A stretch of 50,562 nucleotides of DNA from Actinomycetota bacterium (GCA_016781085.1 JADDQZ010000013.1:1-50562); one strand, 5' to 3'; shown: positions 1-15,018, numbered from the stretch's first letter. The notes: generated by a model from the sequence alone, not told the origin. Numbers and translations: made by a program.

Positions 1-771
1 ACTTCCTCGCTCTTGTCCGCTGTTCCGGGCGCGATTCGTTTCGACGCTCCTTCCGCCGGCAATCGGCCCGGGCGACACGGTTTATGGCAGCGGCCGGTGG
101 AAGCCGGTCGCCTCGTGCGCTCCCCGTTGCTCTTACCTTGGAGCGTGGAAGCGCTGGAGGAAGTTCCCTTACGGCATGGGCCCGCGCTGGTGGTTCCCAT
201 GCCGGCGGAGTCCTCGGGGCCTTGTGAGGAGAAACGCGATCTAGCGGCGATCACCTACGGCGCCAATCCCGACAAAAAAGGCCTCGACCTGGTGTTGGAC
301 GCTTGGAGCGAAGCTCAGCGGCCGGGAGAGCGGCTCCTGGTGGCAGGTATAACGGCTGACGCGGCCGCTCGGGCGCTCGGCCCGGCAAGGGTCGCGACAC
401 CGCAGGTGTCGTTCACGGGTCCTCTCGCTCACGATGCTTACCGCGCGCTTCTGCGGCGCTGCCGCGTCTTCCTGACCGCGCCGCGGCGCGAGGACTACGG
501 CATCGCGCAGCTCGAAGCCCTGGCCGACGGCTGTCAGCTGGTCACCGTTGAGGCCCCAGGGCCGTACGCCGCGCTGCCACTCGCGCGCCGGCTTGACTCC
601 CGTCTTGTCGGAGACGATCTCGGACGCGCGCTGCGCCTTGCCCTCGACGATCCACGTCCCGGCTATGCCGAGCAGGCCCGCGAGGAGCTTAAGCCGTGGC
701 GGCGCTCGGCTGTCGATCGGGTGGTGGCCGATCATCTTGTTCCGCGCCTGCGGGCCGAAGGAGGCGTCTGA
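1..771 (+). CDS. GT4-type glycosyltransferase, C-terminal part (5' truncated by window edge)
   Basis: The frame is open to the first base, so this is the C-terminal ~256 residues of a longer protein; the TTG at 13 is unlikely to be the real start. The stretch after ITYGANPDKKGLD looks like the second Rossmann domain of a GT-B enzyme. The motif EDYGIAQLEALADGC near residue 160 fits the E-x7-E donor-binding signature of GT4 transferases, which move a sugar from a nucleotide-sugar to an acceptor. The acceptor cannot be told from this half. It converges on the PolX gene with a 37-bp gap. Confidence 0.75.
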   Translation, partial: TSSLLSAVPGAIRFDAPSAGNRPGRHGLWQRPVEAGRLVRSPLLLPWSVEALEEVPLRHGPALVVPMPAESSGPCEEKRDLAAITYGANPDKKGLDLVLDAWSEAQRPGERLLVAGITADAAARALGPARVATPQVSFTGPLAHDAYRALLRRCRVFLTAPRREDYGIAQLEALADGCQLVTVEAPGPYAALPLARRLDSRLVGDDLGRALRLALDDPRPGYAEQAREELKPWRRSAVDRVVADHLVPRLRAEGGV

Positions 772-808
772 CGCCGAACGCCGCACGATGCGCGCGGCCG
801 CGACTTGG

Positions 809-2560
809 TCAGGCGCGGTTACGGGCCCGTTTGCGCAGGGGAGCGAAGTCCTCCCATGAGCGCGTGTTGGCCACTTGCTCCGCGGTGAGCCAAGCGCGTC
901 GCGCGGTGTAGACGCCGTAGCGGGTCAGCTCGAAGTTCGCCTTGGAGTGCGCATCGGAGTCGATCAGGATCAGCGCGCCCGCTTCCGCGGCCGCGCGGGC
1001 GTGCAGCTCGTTGAGGTCGCGGCGGTCCGGCGACGCGTTGATCTCGATCATCGTGTGCGTCCGCGCCGCGGCGGCGATCACCTGCTCCATGTCGATCGCG
1101 TACGGCTGACGGGTCTCGATCTTGCGCCCGGTCGGGTGGCCGATGGCGTCGACCCACGGGTGCTCGATGGCCGCCACCATGCGTGCGGTCATCTCGGCTT
1201 CGGGTGTCCGGAACGCGGTGTGAATGGACGCGATCACCCAGTCGAGGCGCTCGAGCAGCTCGTCGGGATAGTCGAGCGATCCATCGATTCCGATGTTCAC
1301 TTCGCTGCCGATCAGCAGCTTGAAGTCGTCCAGGCGCTCGTCGAGCTCGTGTGCTCGCTCGATCTGCCGTTCCAGTTCGTCCGCCGGTACGTGGTTGCCG
1401 AAGCCGTGTGAAGCGGAGTGGTCCGTGATCGCCAGGTACTCCAACCCGCGAGCGCGGGCGGCGAGCGCCATTTCCTCCATCGTGTGGCGGCCGTCAGACG
1501 CCGTCGTGTGCGCGTGTAGCTCGCCGCGGAGGTCTTCGAGCCGAACGAGCTCAGGCAATCCCGGCCCGCCGAGCGCCGCCGCTTCGAGCTCACCGCGGCC
1601 TTCGCGCAGTTCGGGCGGGATCCATGCGTAGCCGAGCGCGGCGTAGACCTCTTCCTCGGTGCGGCAGCGCAGCGTCTGTCCGGTGGCGTCGTCGAGAATC
1701 CCGTACTCAGAGACATGCAGGCCGCGTCGCACGGCAGCCTCGCGCAGCGCCACGTTGTGCGCTTTCGATCCCGTGAAGTGCTGCAAGACGTTGCCGAACT
1801 GGTCTGGTTCGACGACTTTCAAGTCGACTTTCATCCCGGTGTGAGTCACAACCCGCGCGCCCGCATCGCCCGCGGAAGAAACCGATTCGACGATCTCGAG
1901 CTCGCCGAGCGAGTGCGCCAGCGCGACGGGGTCGGCGGCGGTGGCCACGATGTCGAGATCCTTGACCGAGTCAGCTCTGCGGCGCGCGGAACCGGCCACC
2001 TCAACATCGCCCGCCCCGGGATGGTTACGTAGGGCGCCGGCGATCTGCTCGGCGAGCTTCAGAGCGCGAGACAGCAGGATGCGGGGGGCGGGGGACCCGT
2101 CGGCGCCGGCTTGCAGGGCACTCAGCAGGCTTTCCTCGACTTTTGGGCCGAAGCCCTTCAACTTGCGAATCTGGCCCTGCTCGCAAGCAGCGCGCAGGCG
2201 CTCCAAGGAATCGATGCCGAGCTCGTCGTGGAGTTTGCGCGCCCGCTTGGGCCCGAACCCGGGCAGATGCATGACGGCGATCAAGCCGGTGGGATAACTG
2301 GCGCGCAATCGCTGAGCGGCGGGGATGTCGCCGCTTTCGCCCAGGTCGCGCAGCTTCTGCTGCAGCGTCGTCCCAATGCCAGGCAGATCGGTGGCGCGAC
2401 CCTGCGCCGCGAGGCTCACGACCGACAACGGCGCCTCGCGAACCGCCTTGGCGGCGTTGCGATAAGCGAGCACGCGGTACTGGGCGGCGCCGTCAAGCTC
2501 ATAGAGGTCAGCCAGCTCGTCGAAGGCGGCTGCCGCCTGGGCGTTGGTGACGTCGGCCAC
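809..2560 (-). CDS. polX: DNA polymerase/3'-5' exonuclease PolX
   Basis: Bacterial family X polymerase of about 583 aa, with gap-filling polymerase and PHP phosphoesterase activities used in base excision repair. In order: N-terminal 8-kDa-like and HhH segments (GIGTTLQQKL, GFGPKRA, GFGPKVEE), the polymerase palm with GSARRR at about 190 and DLD at about 201, a third acidic residue in KVDLKVV at about 246, then a PHP domain starting with ELHAHTTASDG at about 348 and ending with DSDAHS. The frame could extend to 2611, but GTG at 2560 gives the usual family N-terminus and lies 7 nt from a TAAGCT box. Polymerase and PHP metal ligands all look present, so it should be active. Confidence 0.93.
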   Translation of the reverse strand: MADVTNAQAAAAFDELADLYELDGAAQYRVLAYRNAAKAVREAPLSVVSLAAQGRATDLPGIGTTLQQKLRDLGESGDIPAAQRLRASYPTGLIAVMHLPGFGPKRARKLHDELGIDSLERLRAACEQGQIRKLKGFGPKVEESLLSALQAGADGSPAPRILLSRALKLAEQIAGALRNHPGAGDVEVAGSARRRADSVKDLDIVATAADPVALAHSLGELEIVESVSSAGDAGARVVTHTGMKVDLKVVEPDQFGNVLQHFTGSKAHNVALREAAVRRGLHVSEYGILDDATGQTLRCRTEEEVYAALGYAWIPPELREGRGELEAAALGGPGLPELVRLEDLRGELHAHTTASDGRHTMEEMALAARARGLEYLAITDHSASHGFGNHVPADELERQIERAHELDERLDDFKLLIGSEVNIGIDGSLDYPDELLERLDWVIASIHTAFRTPEAEMTARMVAAIEHPWVDAIGHPTGRKIETRQPYAIDMEQVIAAAARTHTMIEINASPDRRDLNELHARAAAEAGALILIDSDAHSKANFELTRYGVYTARRAWLTAEQVANTRSWEDFAPLRKRARNRA

Positions 2561-2567
2561 GGGGCTT

Positions 2568-2573
2568 AGCTTA
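2568..2573 (-). promoter_or_regulatory. putative -10 box for polX (leaderless type)
   Basis: TAAGCT on the minus strand, 7 nt before the GTG at 2560, with no Shine-Dalgarno between them. The spacing fits transcription beginning at or next to the start codon. Inference from sequence only. Confidence 0.4.
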
Positions 2574-2589
2574 ATTGGCGGCCTGCCAC

Positions 2590-2617
2590 TTGCCCGCAAC
2601 GACGACGGCACTATTCT
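2590..2617 (+). promoter_or_regulatory. putative promoter of trxA
   Basis: TTGCCC at 2590-2595 and TATTCT at 2612-2617 with a 16-bp spacer, in the gap between divergent polX and trxA. The transcript would carry a short leader containing the GGAG ribosome-binding site of trxA. Confidence 0.5.
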
Positions 2618-2654
2618 TTTTGAAGCGAATCAACTGCGAAGGAGACCACTTCCG

Positions 2655-2977
2655 ATGGCCAGCATCGCCGAAGTCACGGACAACAACTTCCAAGCCGAGG
2701 TGATCGAGTCCGACACGCCCGTACTCGTCGACTTCTGGGCGCCCTGGTGCGGTCCGTGCCGCCAAGTAGCCCCTGTGCTCGAGGAGATTGCTGCCGACCG
2801 CGACGACGTCCGCATCGTCAAGCTCAACGTCGACGACAATCAGCAGACGGCCGCGGCCTACAACGTGCTGTCTATCCCGACGCTGCTGCTCTTCCGCAAC
2901 GGACAGGTAGCCACCACCGTTGTCGGCGCGATGCCGCGTAAGCGGCTCGAAGAGCAGCTCGAGCCCGCGCTGGCTCG

Positions 2978-2981
<4 letters not shown>
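2655..2981 (+). CDS. trxA: thioredoxin
   Basis: Classic 108-aa cytoplasmic thioredoxin that reduces protein disulfides. The redox motif WCGPC is at residues 31-35, the buried Asp is in VLVDFWAP, and the cis-proline is in SIPTLLLF. The ATG at 2655 is chosen over upstream starts because a GGAG ribosome-binding site precedes it and it gives the normal thioredoxin N-terminus. The stop codon overlaps that of the convergent histidine kinase gene: both use the same palindromic CTAG at 2978-2981. Confidence 0.95.
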
Positions 2982-6682
<3,701 letters not shown>

Positions 6683-6697
6683 ACGGCTTTCAACGGA

Positions 6698-6703
6698 TAT
6701 ATA
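6698..6703 (-). promoter_or_regulatory. putative -10 box for the hybrid kinase gene
   Basis: TATATA, an AT-rich island in GC-rich DNA, 15 nt before GTG 6682. It argues that the kinase begins at 6682 and not at the upstream TTG. No clear -35 was found. Confidence 0.4.
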
Positions 6704-6781
6704 GGCCGCCGGCTTGAGCAATTGGGCACATCGCCGTCGCCCTGCGCGAGGCGCTGCGAGCCTAGGCCCTGGACGGACGCA

Positions 6782-9919
<3,138 letters not shown>

Positions 9920-9929
9920 GAGACGGCCG

Positions 9930-9935
9930 ATTCTA
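9930..9935 (-). promoter_or_regulatory. putative -10 box for ileS
   Basis: TAGAAT on the minus strand, 10 nt before the GTG start at 9919, consistent with a leaderless or nearly leaderless transcript. Confidence 0.4.
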
Positions 9936-10003
9936 GGCGGCCTCAGGAAGCCGGCCGAGGGGGCGGCTTTTCAGCTGTGGCGCCCGTTCTGCCGCTGCCG
10001 GTC

Positions 10004-10024
10004 CCCGCACGGCGCCCGTGCGGG
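10004..10024. repeat. perfect inverted repeat between divergent ileS and a small membrane protein gene
   Basis: CCCGCACGG (10004-10012) and CCGTGCGGG (10016-10024) form a 9-bp stem with a 3-nt gap. The right arm ends 9 nt before the TAGCCT box of the next gene, so it could be an operator or a bidirectional structural element. No T-run follows, so it is not a normal terminator. Confidence 0.5.
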
Positions 10025-10033
10025 TAGCCTGGG

Positions 10034-10039
10034 TAGCCT
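10034..10039 (+). promoter_or_regulatory. putative -10 box (leaderless type)
   Basis: TAGCCT exactly 6 nt before the ATG at 10046. The nonamer GGGTAGCCT occurs twice in a row here (from 10022 and 10031). Confidence 0.4.
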
Positions 10040-10045
10040 GATCGC

Positions 10046-10507
10046 ATGGGCCGGGCCCTGCTCGCCGTCATAACGCTGTTGCTTTTGTGCATCGTCGGTC
10101 TCGGGCTGTCGGTCTACTTCACGCGCGGCGAGAAGACCTACGCGGTCGACAACCTGCTGGCCGAGGAGTTGGGGCGCGACGTGGCCACGGCAGAAGACCA
10201 AGGACGGCCCGTGGTGCTCGCCGACATCACGAAGTTCGAGTGGGACCAAGTGCTGGTGGTCGCCAAGGGAACGCCACGCGAGCGTATCGAGCGGGCGTTG
10301 GGACGCGACTTTCAGGGGCATATCAACTACGACGTCGAATCGGCCGAGCTGTTCGTCTTCGTCCGCGATGGCGAGCTCGTGCGCTACGCCGACTATCGCG
10401 GCCGCGGGCGGTTCACGGGCGTGAAAAAGCCGATCGACAAGCTGACGCCCGCGACGGCCGTGTTCGAAGTGCGCAACATGGTGGCGCGCCCGGCCAAGTC
10501 GCGCTGA
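10046..10507 (+). CDS. uncharacterised membrane-anchored protein
   Basis: 153 aa. I do not recognise the family. Residues 5-25 form one hydrophobic segment (LLAVITLLLLCIVGLGLSVY), then a soluble, presumably extracytoplasmic domain of about 125 residues with mixed charge and no cysteine motif. There is no clear signal-peptidase site, so a single-pass anchor is more likely than secretion. The ATG is preceded by a TAGCCT box and not by a ribosome-binding site. It stands alone between ileS and the convergent MATE gene; its 3' end is part of a duplicated segment. Confidence 0.7.
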   Translation: MGRALLAVITLLLLCIVGLGLSVYFTRGEKTYAVDNLLAEELGRDVATAEDQGRPVVLADITKFEWDQVLVVAKGTPRERIERALGRDFQGHINYDVESAELFVFVRDGELVRYADYRGRGRFTGVKKPIDKLTPATAVFEVRNMVARPAKSR

Positions 10508-10571
10508 CGCCTATTTCAGGCTTCTCGCGTTCGGCCGAGTTGCGCTGAGGGCCTTTTTCAGGCTTCTCGCG
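10491..10571. repeat. tandem duplication spanning both stop codons of two convergent genes
   Basis: Copy 1 (10491-10529) and copy 2 (10532-10571) are near-identical 39-40-mers about 41 nt apart. Each contains GCGCTGA, the last codon and stop of the plus-strand gene, and TTTCAGGCTTCTCGCG, the stop and last codons of the minus-strand MATE gene. The real plus-strand stop is in copy 1 and the real minus-strand stop in copy 2. Confidence 0.75.
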
Positions 10572-11880
10572 GCCGCGCCCCCGTCGACGCCCACGCATTC
10601 GACGCAAAGCGCGCGGCACAGGTGATCAATCGCACTCCGATCAGCGCGACCAGTCCCCACCAGACGCCTTCGATTCCCCAGCCTTGCTGGAGCGTCAGTA
10701 GCGACAGCGCGATGAAGGTGACCGCCGCAGCCAGCATCCCCCACATCAGATACCGCGTGTCGCCCGCGCCGATGAGGATGCCGTCCAGGGCGAACACCGC
10801 CGCGTTGGCCGGCATGGACAAGGCGAACAGCAGCCAAATCGCATCGGCCCGCTCGATCACCGCTTGATCGGAAGTAAACAAGCGCGGCAGCACGTCGCCG
10901 AGAGCAAGCAGGAACGCCCCGAAGATCGTCCCGGCGAGCACGGACCATCCGATCATGCGCATCGCGGCTTCGCGGGCTGCGCCTGGATCGCCGGCTCCGA
11001 GTAGCCGGCCGACCATCACCTGGCCGGCGATGGCGATCGCGTCTAGGACGAGCGCCATGAAGATGAAGAGGTTGAAGACGATCTGGTGTGCGCTCACCGA
11101 AGCGTCTCCCACACGCCCGAGCACCGCCGTGGCGATCAGGAAGGAGCCGACCAGCGCGGTGGTGCGCACCGCGATCTCGCTGCCGACGCGCATCAGCGGA
11201 ACGATCTGGCGCAGACGCGGCTTGCGCCAGCCGCCGCGTGCCTGGATGCGGGCGAAGGCCAGCCCCATGCCCACTTGGGCGAGCACCGTTCCCCAGGCCG
11301 AGCCCTCGAGTCCCCAACCGAAGCCGTAGACGAACAAAACTTCGAGGAGCGCGTTCATCACTTGCGCGACGACGAGGATGATCAGCGGCGTCCGCAGATC
11401 GGAGATACCCCGCAAGTAGCCCTGAGCCGACGCGGCGATCATGAACGCCGGTGCTCCGAGCGCCGAGATCCGTAGGTACGTCGCGGCCTCATCAGCCACC
11501 TCGCCCCGCGCGCCCATGAGCGCCACCGCCTGGTCAGCCAGCGCGATCAAAGCGACGAGCAGCACCATCCCGATCCCCAAGCCGAGCCAGAACGCCTGCA
11601 TTCCCAGCCGCGTAGCGCGCTCGTGCTCGCCGGCGCCATGCAGGCGGGCGACTTGCGCGGTGGTCCCGTAAGTCAGGAAATTGAAGACCGTGAACGTCGT
11701 GGTCAAGACGGTTCCCGCCCGCGCCAGCGCACTTAGTTGCATGGTCCCGAGGTGGCCGACGATCGCCGTGTCCACGAGGACGTAAAGCGGTTCAGAAGCG
11801 AGCGCGCCGAGTGCCGGGATCGCGAGGCGGAGGATCTCGCGGTCATGGGGAGAGCGCATGGCGCGATTAGGCGAGCGCAT
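10558..11880 (-). CDS. MATE family multidrug/metabolite exporter (DinF-like)
   Basis: About 440 aa with twelve hydrophobic segments in two similar halves, the MATE fold; such proteins expel drugs or metabolites in exchange for Na+ or H+. The opening after MRSPHDREILRLAIPALGAL and the segment YVLVDTAIVGHLGT match the DinF subgroup of MATE proteins. The frame runs on to 12018, but that part is Arg-rich and overlaps the divergent hydrolase. ATG 11880 gives the usual length and has TAGAGT 10 nt upstream; ATG 11859 is the alternative. The substrate cannot be predicted. Confidence 0.9.
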   Translation of the reverse strand: MRSPNRAMRSPHDREILRLAIPALGALASEPLYVLVDTAIVGHLGTMQLSALARAGTVLTTTFTVFNFLTYGTTAQVARLHGAGEHERATRLGMQAFWLGLGIGMVLLVALIALADQAVALMGARGEVADEAATYLRISALGAPAFMIAASAQGYLRGISDLRTPLIILVVAQVMNALLEVLFVYGFGWGLEGSAWGTVLAQVGMGLAFARIQARGGWRKPRLRQIVPLMRVGSEIAVRTTALVGSFLIATAVLGRVGDASVSAHQIVFNLFIFMALVLDAIAIAGQVMVGRLLGAGDPGAAREAAMRMIGWSVLAGTIFGAFLLALGDVLPRLFTSDQAVIERADAIWLLFALSMPANAAVFALDGILIGAGDTRYLMWGMLAAAVTFIALSLLTLQQGWGIEGVWWGLVALIGVRLITCAARFASNAWASTGARPREA

Positions 11881-11890
11881 GGCGGCAGGC

Positions 11891-11900
11891 ACTCTACGAT
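11891..11900. promoter_or_regulatory. overlapping divergent -10 boxes, MATE gene and hydrolase gene
   Basis: TAGAGT on the minus strand (11891-11896) is 10 nt from the MATE start, and TACGAT on the plus strand (11895-11900) is 15 nt from the hydrolase ATG. The two boxes overlap in a 35-bp gap, so the promoters would exclude or influence each other. Confidence 0.35.
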
Positions 11901-11915
11901 CGGCTCCGGGCGCTG

Positions 11916-12755
11916 ATGAGGCTCCGGCTCTACCACCACCACGACGGCGCGCGCGTCGCGTACCGGGAAGCCGGCACGGGGCCTGCGCTCGCCTTGCTGC
12001 ATTCCGCGCTGCTCTCACACCGCGAGTGGGAGCCGCTGGTCGAGGAACTCTGCCACCGTTTCCGGTTGGTGTTGCCCGATCTCCCGCTGCACGGGCATTC
12101 CGAGGACCGGCCGGAGCACCCTTACACGCCGCAATGGCTGGCGGAAGTGCTCGCCGGCTTCCTCCTCGAGACCTGCGGGCCGCGCCCGCTCGTGGCCGGA
12201 CACGACTTGGGTGCGCAGTTGCTGATCCGCGCGGTGATCGAGGAACGCGTACGGCCGGCGCGCATGGTGCTGATGCCGAACTGCCTACACGGTCGCTCTC
12301 CTCGCTACGGCATTGACAGAGCGGTGGGCGCTGCGCTGCGTCTTGGGTCCGTTCCCGGCTTTGACTGGGCGCTTTCGCATGCCATGCGGGCCGGGCTGCA
12401 CCCGGCGCTGGGGGTGAAGTTGTCGCATACGGGCAACCCGGCCGCCGCTGACTTGATACGTCACGCCGTCGCGGACTTCGGGGGCAACACCGCGCGGGCG
12501 CGCGCCTGGGCTGCTGCTGCCGCCGCGTGGCCGCCGCAACCAGATCGTTCGCTGCTCGACGCCTACGCCGGCATCGGCATCCCGGTGCTGTTGCTGTGGG
12601 CCGACCACGACGGCGCTCATCCCGAGTCGCTGGCCGAAGAGGCTCTGGACCTGCTGCCAGATGCCGACCTGCGGGTGCTTCCCGATACCGGCTTTCTCAT
12701 GGCCTATGACGATCCCATCGGCGTGGCCAGGGAGATCTCGTCCTTTTGCGGCTGA
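11916..12755 (+). CDS. alpha/beta hydrolase-fold protein with degenerate catalytic residues
   Basis: 279 aa with the alpha/beta hydrolase core: LALLHSALLSHREW (oxyanion region), LVLPDLPLHGHS, the nucleophile elbow VAGHDLGAQ at ~92-100, and the late strand VLLLWADHD. The elbow carries Asp and not Ser, as in haloalkane dehalogenases and epoxide hydrolases. The region that should supply the catalytic His reads LPDTGFLMAYDDP (~258), with Phe where the family has Gly-His. The protein may thus lack hydrolase activity or use another residue. It begins 35 bp from the divergent MATE gene. Confidence 0.8.
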   Translation: MRLRLYHHHDGARVAYREAGTGPALALLHSALLSHREWEPLVEELCHRFRLVLPDLPLHGHSEDRPEHPYTPQWLAEVLAGFLLETCGPRPLVAGHDLGAQLLIRAVIEERVRPARMVLMPNCLHGRSPRYGIDRAVGAALRLGSVPGFDWALSHAMRAGLHPALGVKLSHTGNPAAADLIRHAVADFGGNTARARAWAAAAAAWPPQPDRSLLDAYAGIGIPVLLLWADHDGAHPESLAEEALDLLPDADLRVLPDTGFLMAYDDPIGVAREISSFCG

Positions 12756-12836
12756 AGGCCGCGAAGTCCAACGGCGGCGATGCGATGCCGTTGGCGATAG
12801 CCTCGCCCCGTCCACGCCGTCGTTGAAGGAAGTGTC

Positions 12837-14174
12837 ATGAGCGTGCAAGACCAGTCGCGCGAACTATGGGGCGGGGAGACCCGCAAGGCGGTCGAGAACT
12901 TCCCGATCTCGGGGGAGCGAGTGCCGGTCTCGGTGGTGCACTGGTTGGGTCGCATAAAGGGTGCGGCGGCGCGCGCCAACGCCGATCTGGGGCTGCTTGA
13001 TGCGGGCGTCGCCGACCGGATCGCCAAGGCGGCCGACGAGGTCGCCGCCGGCACGCACGATGATCAGTTCCCGATCGATGTCTTCCAGACCGGCTCGGGG
13101 ACGTCGTCGAACATGAACGCCAACGAGGTGCTGGCCTCCCTGGCGGGCGAAGGCGTGCATCCCAACGACCACGTGAACATGGGACAGTCGTCCAACGACG
13201 TGTTCCCGAGCGCAGTCCACCTCGCGGCGCTCGACGAGGCGACAAATCGGCTGCTGCCTGCGCTCGGCGCCCTGGAGCGCTCCTTGGCAGTGAAAGCCGA
13301 CGAATACGCCGACATCGTCAAAGCCGGCCGCACTCATTTGATGGACGCAGTGCCGGTGACGCTCGGACAGGAATTCGCCGGCTACGCGGCGCAGATCCGC
13401 CTCGGCGCTCGTCGCATATCCAACGCTCTTCCGCAGGTAGCGCAGATCCCCCTCGGCGGCACCGCGACCGGCACCGGGCTGAACACTCACCCCGATTTCG
13501 CGCGGCGGGTGCGCGAGCTGCTGTCTTCAAACAGCCGCCTTGAGATCCGCGCGCCCGAAGACCCGTTCGAGGCGCAAGGCAACCGCGACGCGCTGGTCGA
13601 GTTGTCGGGCGCGCTGCGCACACTCGCCGTCTCGCTGACCAAGATCGCCAACGACCTCGCGATGATGGGCTCCGGGCCGCGTGCCGGCCTGGGGGAGCTC
13701 TACCTGCCGGAGCTGCAGAAGGGCTCCTCGATCATGCCCGGCAAGGTCAATCCGGTCATCCCGGAAGTCGTGTTGCAGGTCGCTGCTCAGGTGATCGGCA
13801 ACGACACGGCGATCACCCTCGGCGGCATGCAGGGGCAGTTCGAGCTCAACGTGCGCGTGCCGCTGATGGCCCGCAACCTCCTCCAGTCGATCCATCTACT
13901 GACGACCTCCAGCGACGCCCTTCGCGAGAAGTGCGTTGATGGCGTGCAACCGAACTTCGAAGGCTGTGAACGGTCGGCGGAGTCGACGCTCGCGGTCGCG
14001 ACCGCGCTGAACCCCTACATCGGCTACGACCGGGCAGCGGCGATCGTCAAGGACGCGGCGGGTTCCGGGCGGACTCTGCGCGAGGTCGCACGCGAGCACG
14101 GCGTTGACGAGGAGACCCTCGACAAGGCGCTTGACCTGCGCAAGATGGCTGCCGGGTCTTCGGCGCAGGGCTGA
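12837..14174 (+). CDS. fumC: class II fumarate hydratase
   Basis: Fumarase C of 445 aa, the iron-independent homotetramer that converts fumarate to L-malate in the TCA cycle. The superfamily signature GSSIMPGKVNPVIPE begins near residue 295; TGSGTSSNMNANEV (~83) and GQSSNDVFPSA (~117) form the other conserved active-site regions. ATG 12837 has a GGAAG ribosome-binding site. A strong hairpin follows the stop by 10 nt, so it is probably a single-gene transcript. Aspartate ammonia-lyase is the main alternative, but the motif context favours fumarase. Confidence 0.94.
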   Translation: MSVQDQSRELWGGETRKAVENFPISGERVPVSVVHWLGRIKGAAARANADLGLLDAGVADRIAKAADEVAAGTHDDQFPIDVFQTGSGTSSNMNANEVLASLAGEGVHPNDHVNMGQSSNDVFPSAVHLAALDEATNRLLPALGALERSLAVKADEYADIVKAGRTHLMDAVPVTLGQEFAGYAAQIRLGARRISNALPQVAQIPLGGTATGTGLNTHPDFARRVRELLSSNSRLEIRAPEDPFEAQGNRDALVELSGALRTLAVSLTKIANDLAMMGSGPRAGLGELYLPELQKGSSIMPGKVNPVIPEVVLQVAAQVIGNDTAITLGGMQGQFELNVRVPLMARNLLQSIHLLTTSSDALREKCVDGVQPNFEGCERSAESTLAVATALNPYIGYDRAAAIVKDAAGSGRTLREVAREHGVDEETLDKALDLRKMAAGSSAQG

Positions 14175-14183
14175 GTGTTGGGT

Positions 14184-14221
14184 GCCGTGGCGGTCGGCGG
14201 TTCGCCGCCGACCGCCACGGC
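14184..14221 (+). terminator. strong hairpin terminator after fumC
   Basis: A perfect 17-bp stem (14184-14200 with 14205-14221) closed by a TTCG loop, followed by TTT. It starts 10 nt past the fumC stop. The T-tract is short, so termination may be partly Rho-dependent or the structure may protect the mRNA end; it could also serve the convergent gene at 14401. Confidence 0.8.
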
Positions 14222-14400
14222 TTTGCCGTGCGGGCGCGCGCTCCGCGGATCCTGGCCCTGGACGGCGGCGAGCAGCTGCTCGGTCAACGCGAGGGTTCTC
14301 GGCCGGGGTGCCGGTCAGAAGCTGCGCTGCGAAGCGCTCGCGCAGCGCCTGCTCAGACGCGGGCACGGTATCGGCCTACGGCGCGTCCGGGCGGAAGAGC

Positions 14401-14751
14401 TCAGGCGCCCTCGCCGCGTGGGTCGCTGAGGAGGACGGCGCCGAGTTCGAACACGCCCGCGGCGATCGGGACGTAGCGGTCCCGCGCGTTCTGTTGCGTT
14501 AGCCCCACGAACACCAGGCCCACGGCGCTGATCGCGTCGAGCGCCAGATGCGCCTTGTAAGGCAGCTTGCGCAGCACGCCCAGTTCGTAATTCGTGAGCG
14601 GGCTGTAGGACAGATGATTGACGGCCGCCGAAAGCAGCGTCCGCCCGGCGAAGCTTCCGCGCAAGCCCGGAAGGCGAGAAGCGGCAAGCAGTCCCCCCGC
14701 GGTCGCGTAGTCGAGCACGCCGTGCATCTTCGATCCGATTGGCTGTGTCAT
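14401..14751 (-). CDS. small polytopic membrane protein, uncharacterised
   Basis: 116 aa. It opens MTQPIGSKMHGVLDYATAGGLLAASR and has about three to four hydrophobic stretches (residues ~12-26, 35-47, 70-88, 95-110). It resembles small SPW-repeat-like actinobacterial membrane proteins but I cannot name a family with confidence. The ATG overlaps the stop of a short upstream frame as ATGA, although no convincing gene fills that frame. Function unknown. Confidence 0.65.
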   Translation of the reverse strand: MTQPIGSKMHGVLDYATAGGLLAASRLPGLRGSFAGRTLLSAAVNHLSYSPLTNYELGVLRKLPYKAHLALDAISAVGLVFVGLTQQNARDRYVPIAAGVFELGAVLLSDPRGEGA

Positions 14752-15018
14752 GTTCGGGCGAGTACCTCACCTTTGACAGGGCGAAACCGAGACTCCTCCT
14801 GCGTCGGCTGGAAGTCGGTCACGGCGCCGTAAGCGGGGAGGAGAGCCAGACCGCGAGAGCCCGGCGGGCAGGGAAAGCCCGCCGGCTTCGCTACGTCGTC
14901 AGGCCGCCGCGGGAGACGGACGCGACCTTCTCCGGCGCCGTGGGCGCGACGGCGATGGAGGGCTGTGGTACTGCGCCGACGCGGCGACCCGCCTGGAGCG
15001 AGCCGTCGGCGGTCTTGA
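14752..15018. other. 267-nt non-coding gap with structured elements
   Basis: No convincing gene. It holds CTCCTCC (14793-14799) complementary to GGAGGAG (14837-14843), then the hairpin at 14861-14885. The string CCGTAAGCGGGGAGGAGAGC on the plus strand looks like the core of a cobalamin riboswitch, but the CACTG-type box and a downstream B12 gene are missing. Confidence 0.4.
14861..14885. terminator. hairpin, possible terminator of the 138-aa protein gene
   Basis: CCGGCGGGC (14861-14869) pairs with GCCCGCCGG (14877-14885) around AGGGAAA. It lies 134 nt past the end of the minus-strand gene at 15019 and lacks a T-run on either strand. Confidence 0.35.

Noticed and set aside
9920-10045. Possible T-box leader for ileS
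   Set aside because: The conserved T-box sequence and specifier hairpin are absent, and a -10 box 10 nt from the start leaves no room for a leader.
13896-14366. Minus-strand open frame at the fumC 3' end
   Set aside because: It runs through the fumC coding end and the terminator hairpin, is Arg/Pro-rich, and has no recognisable feature.
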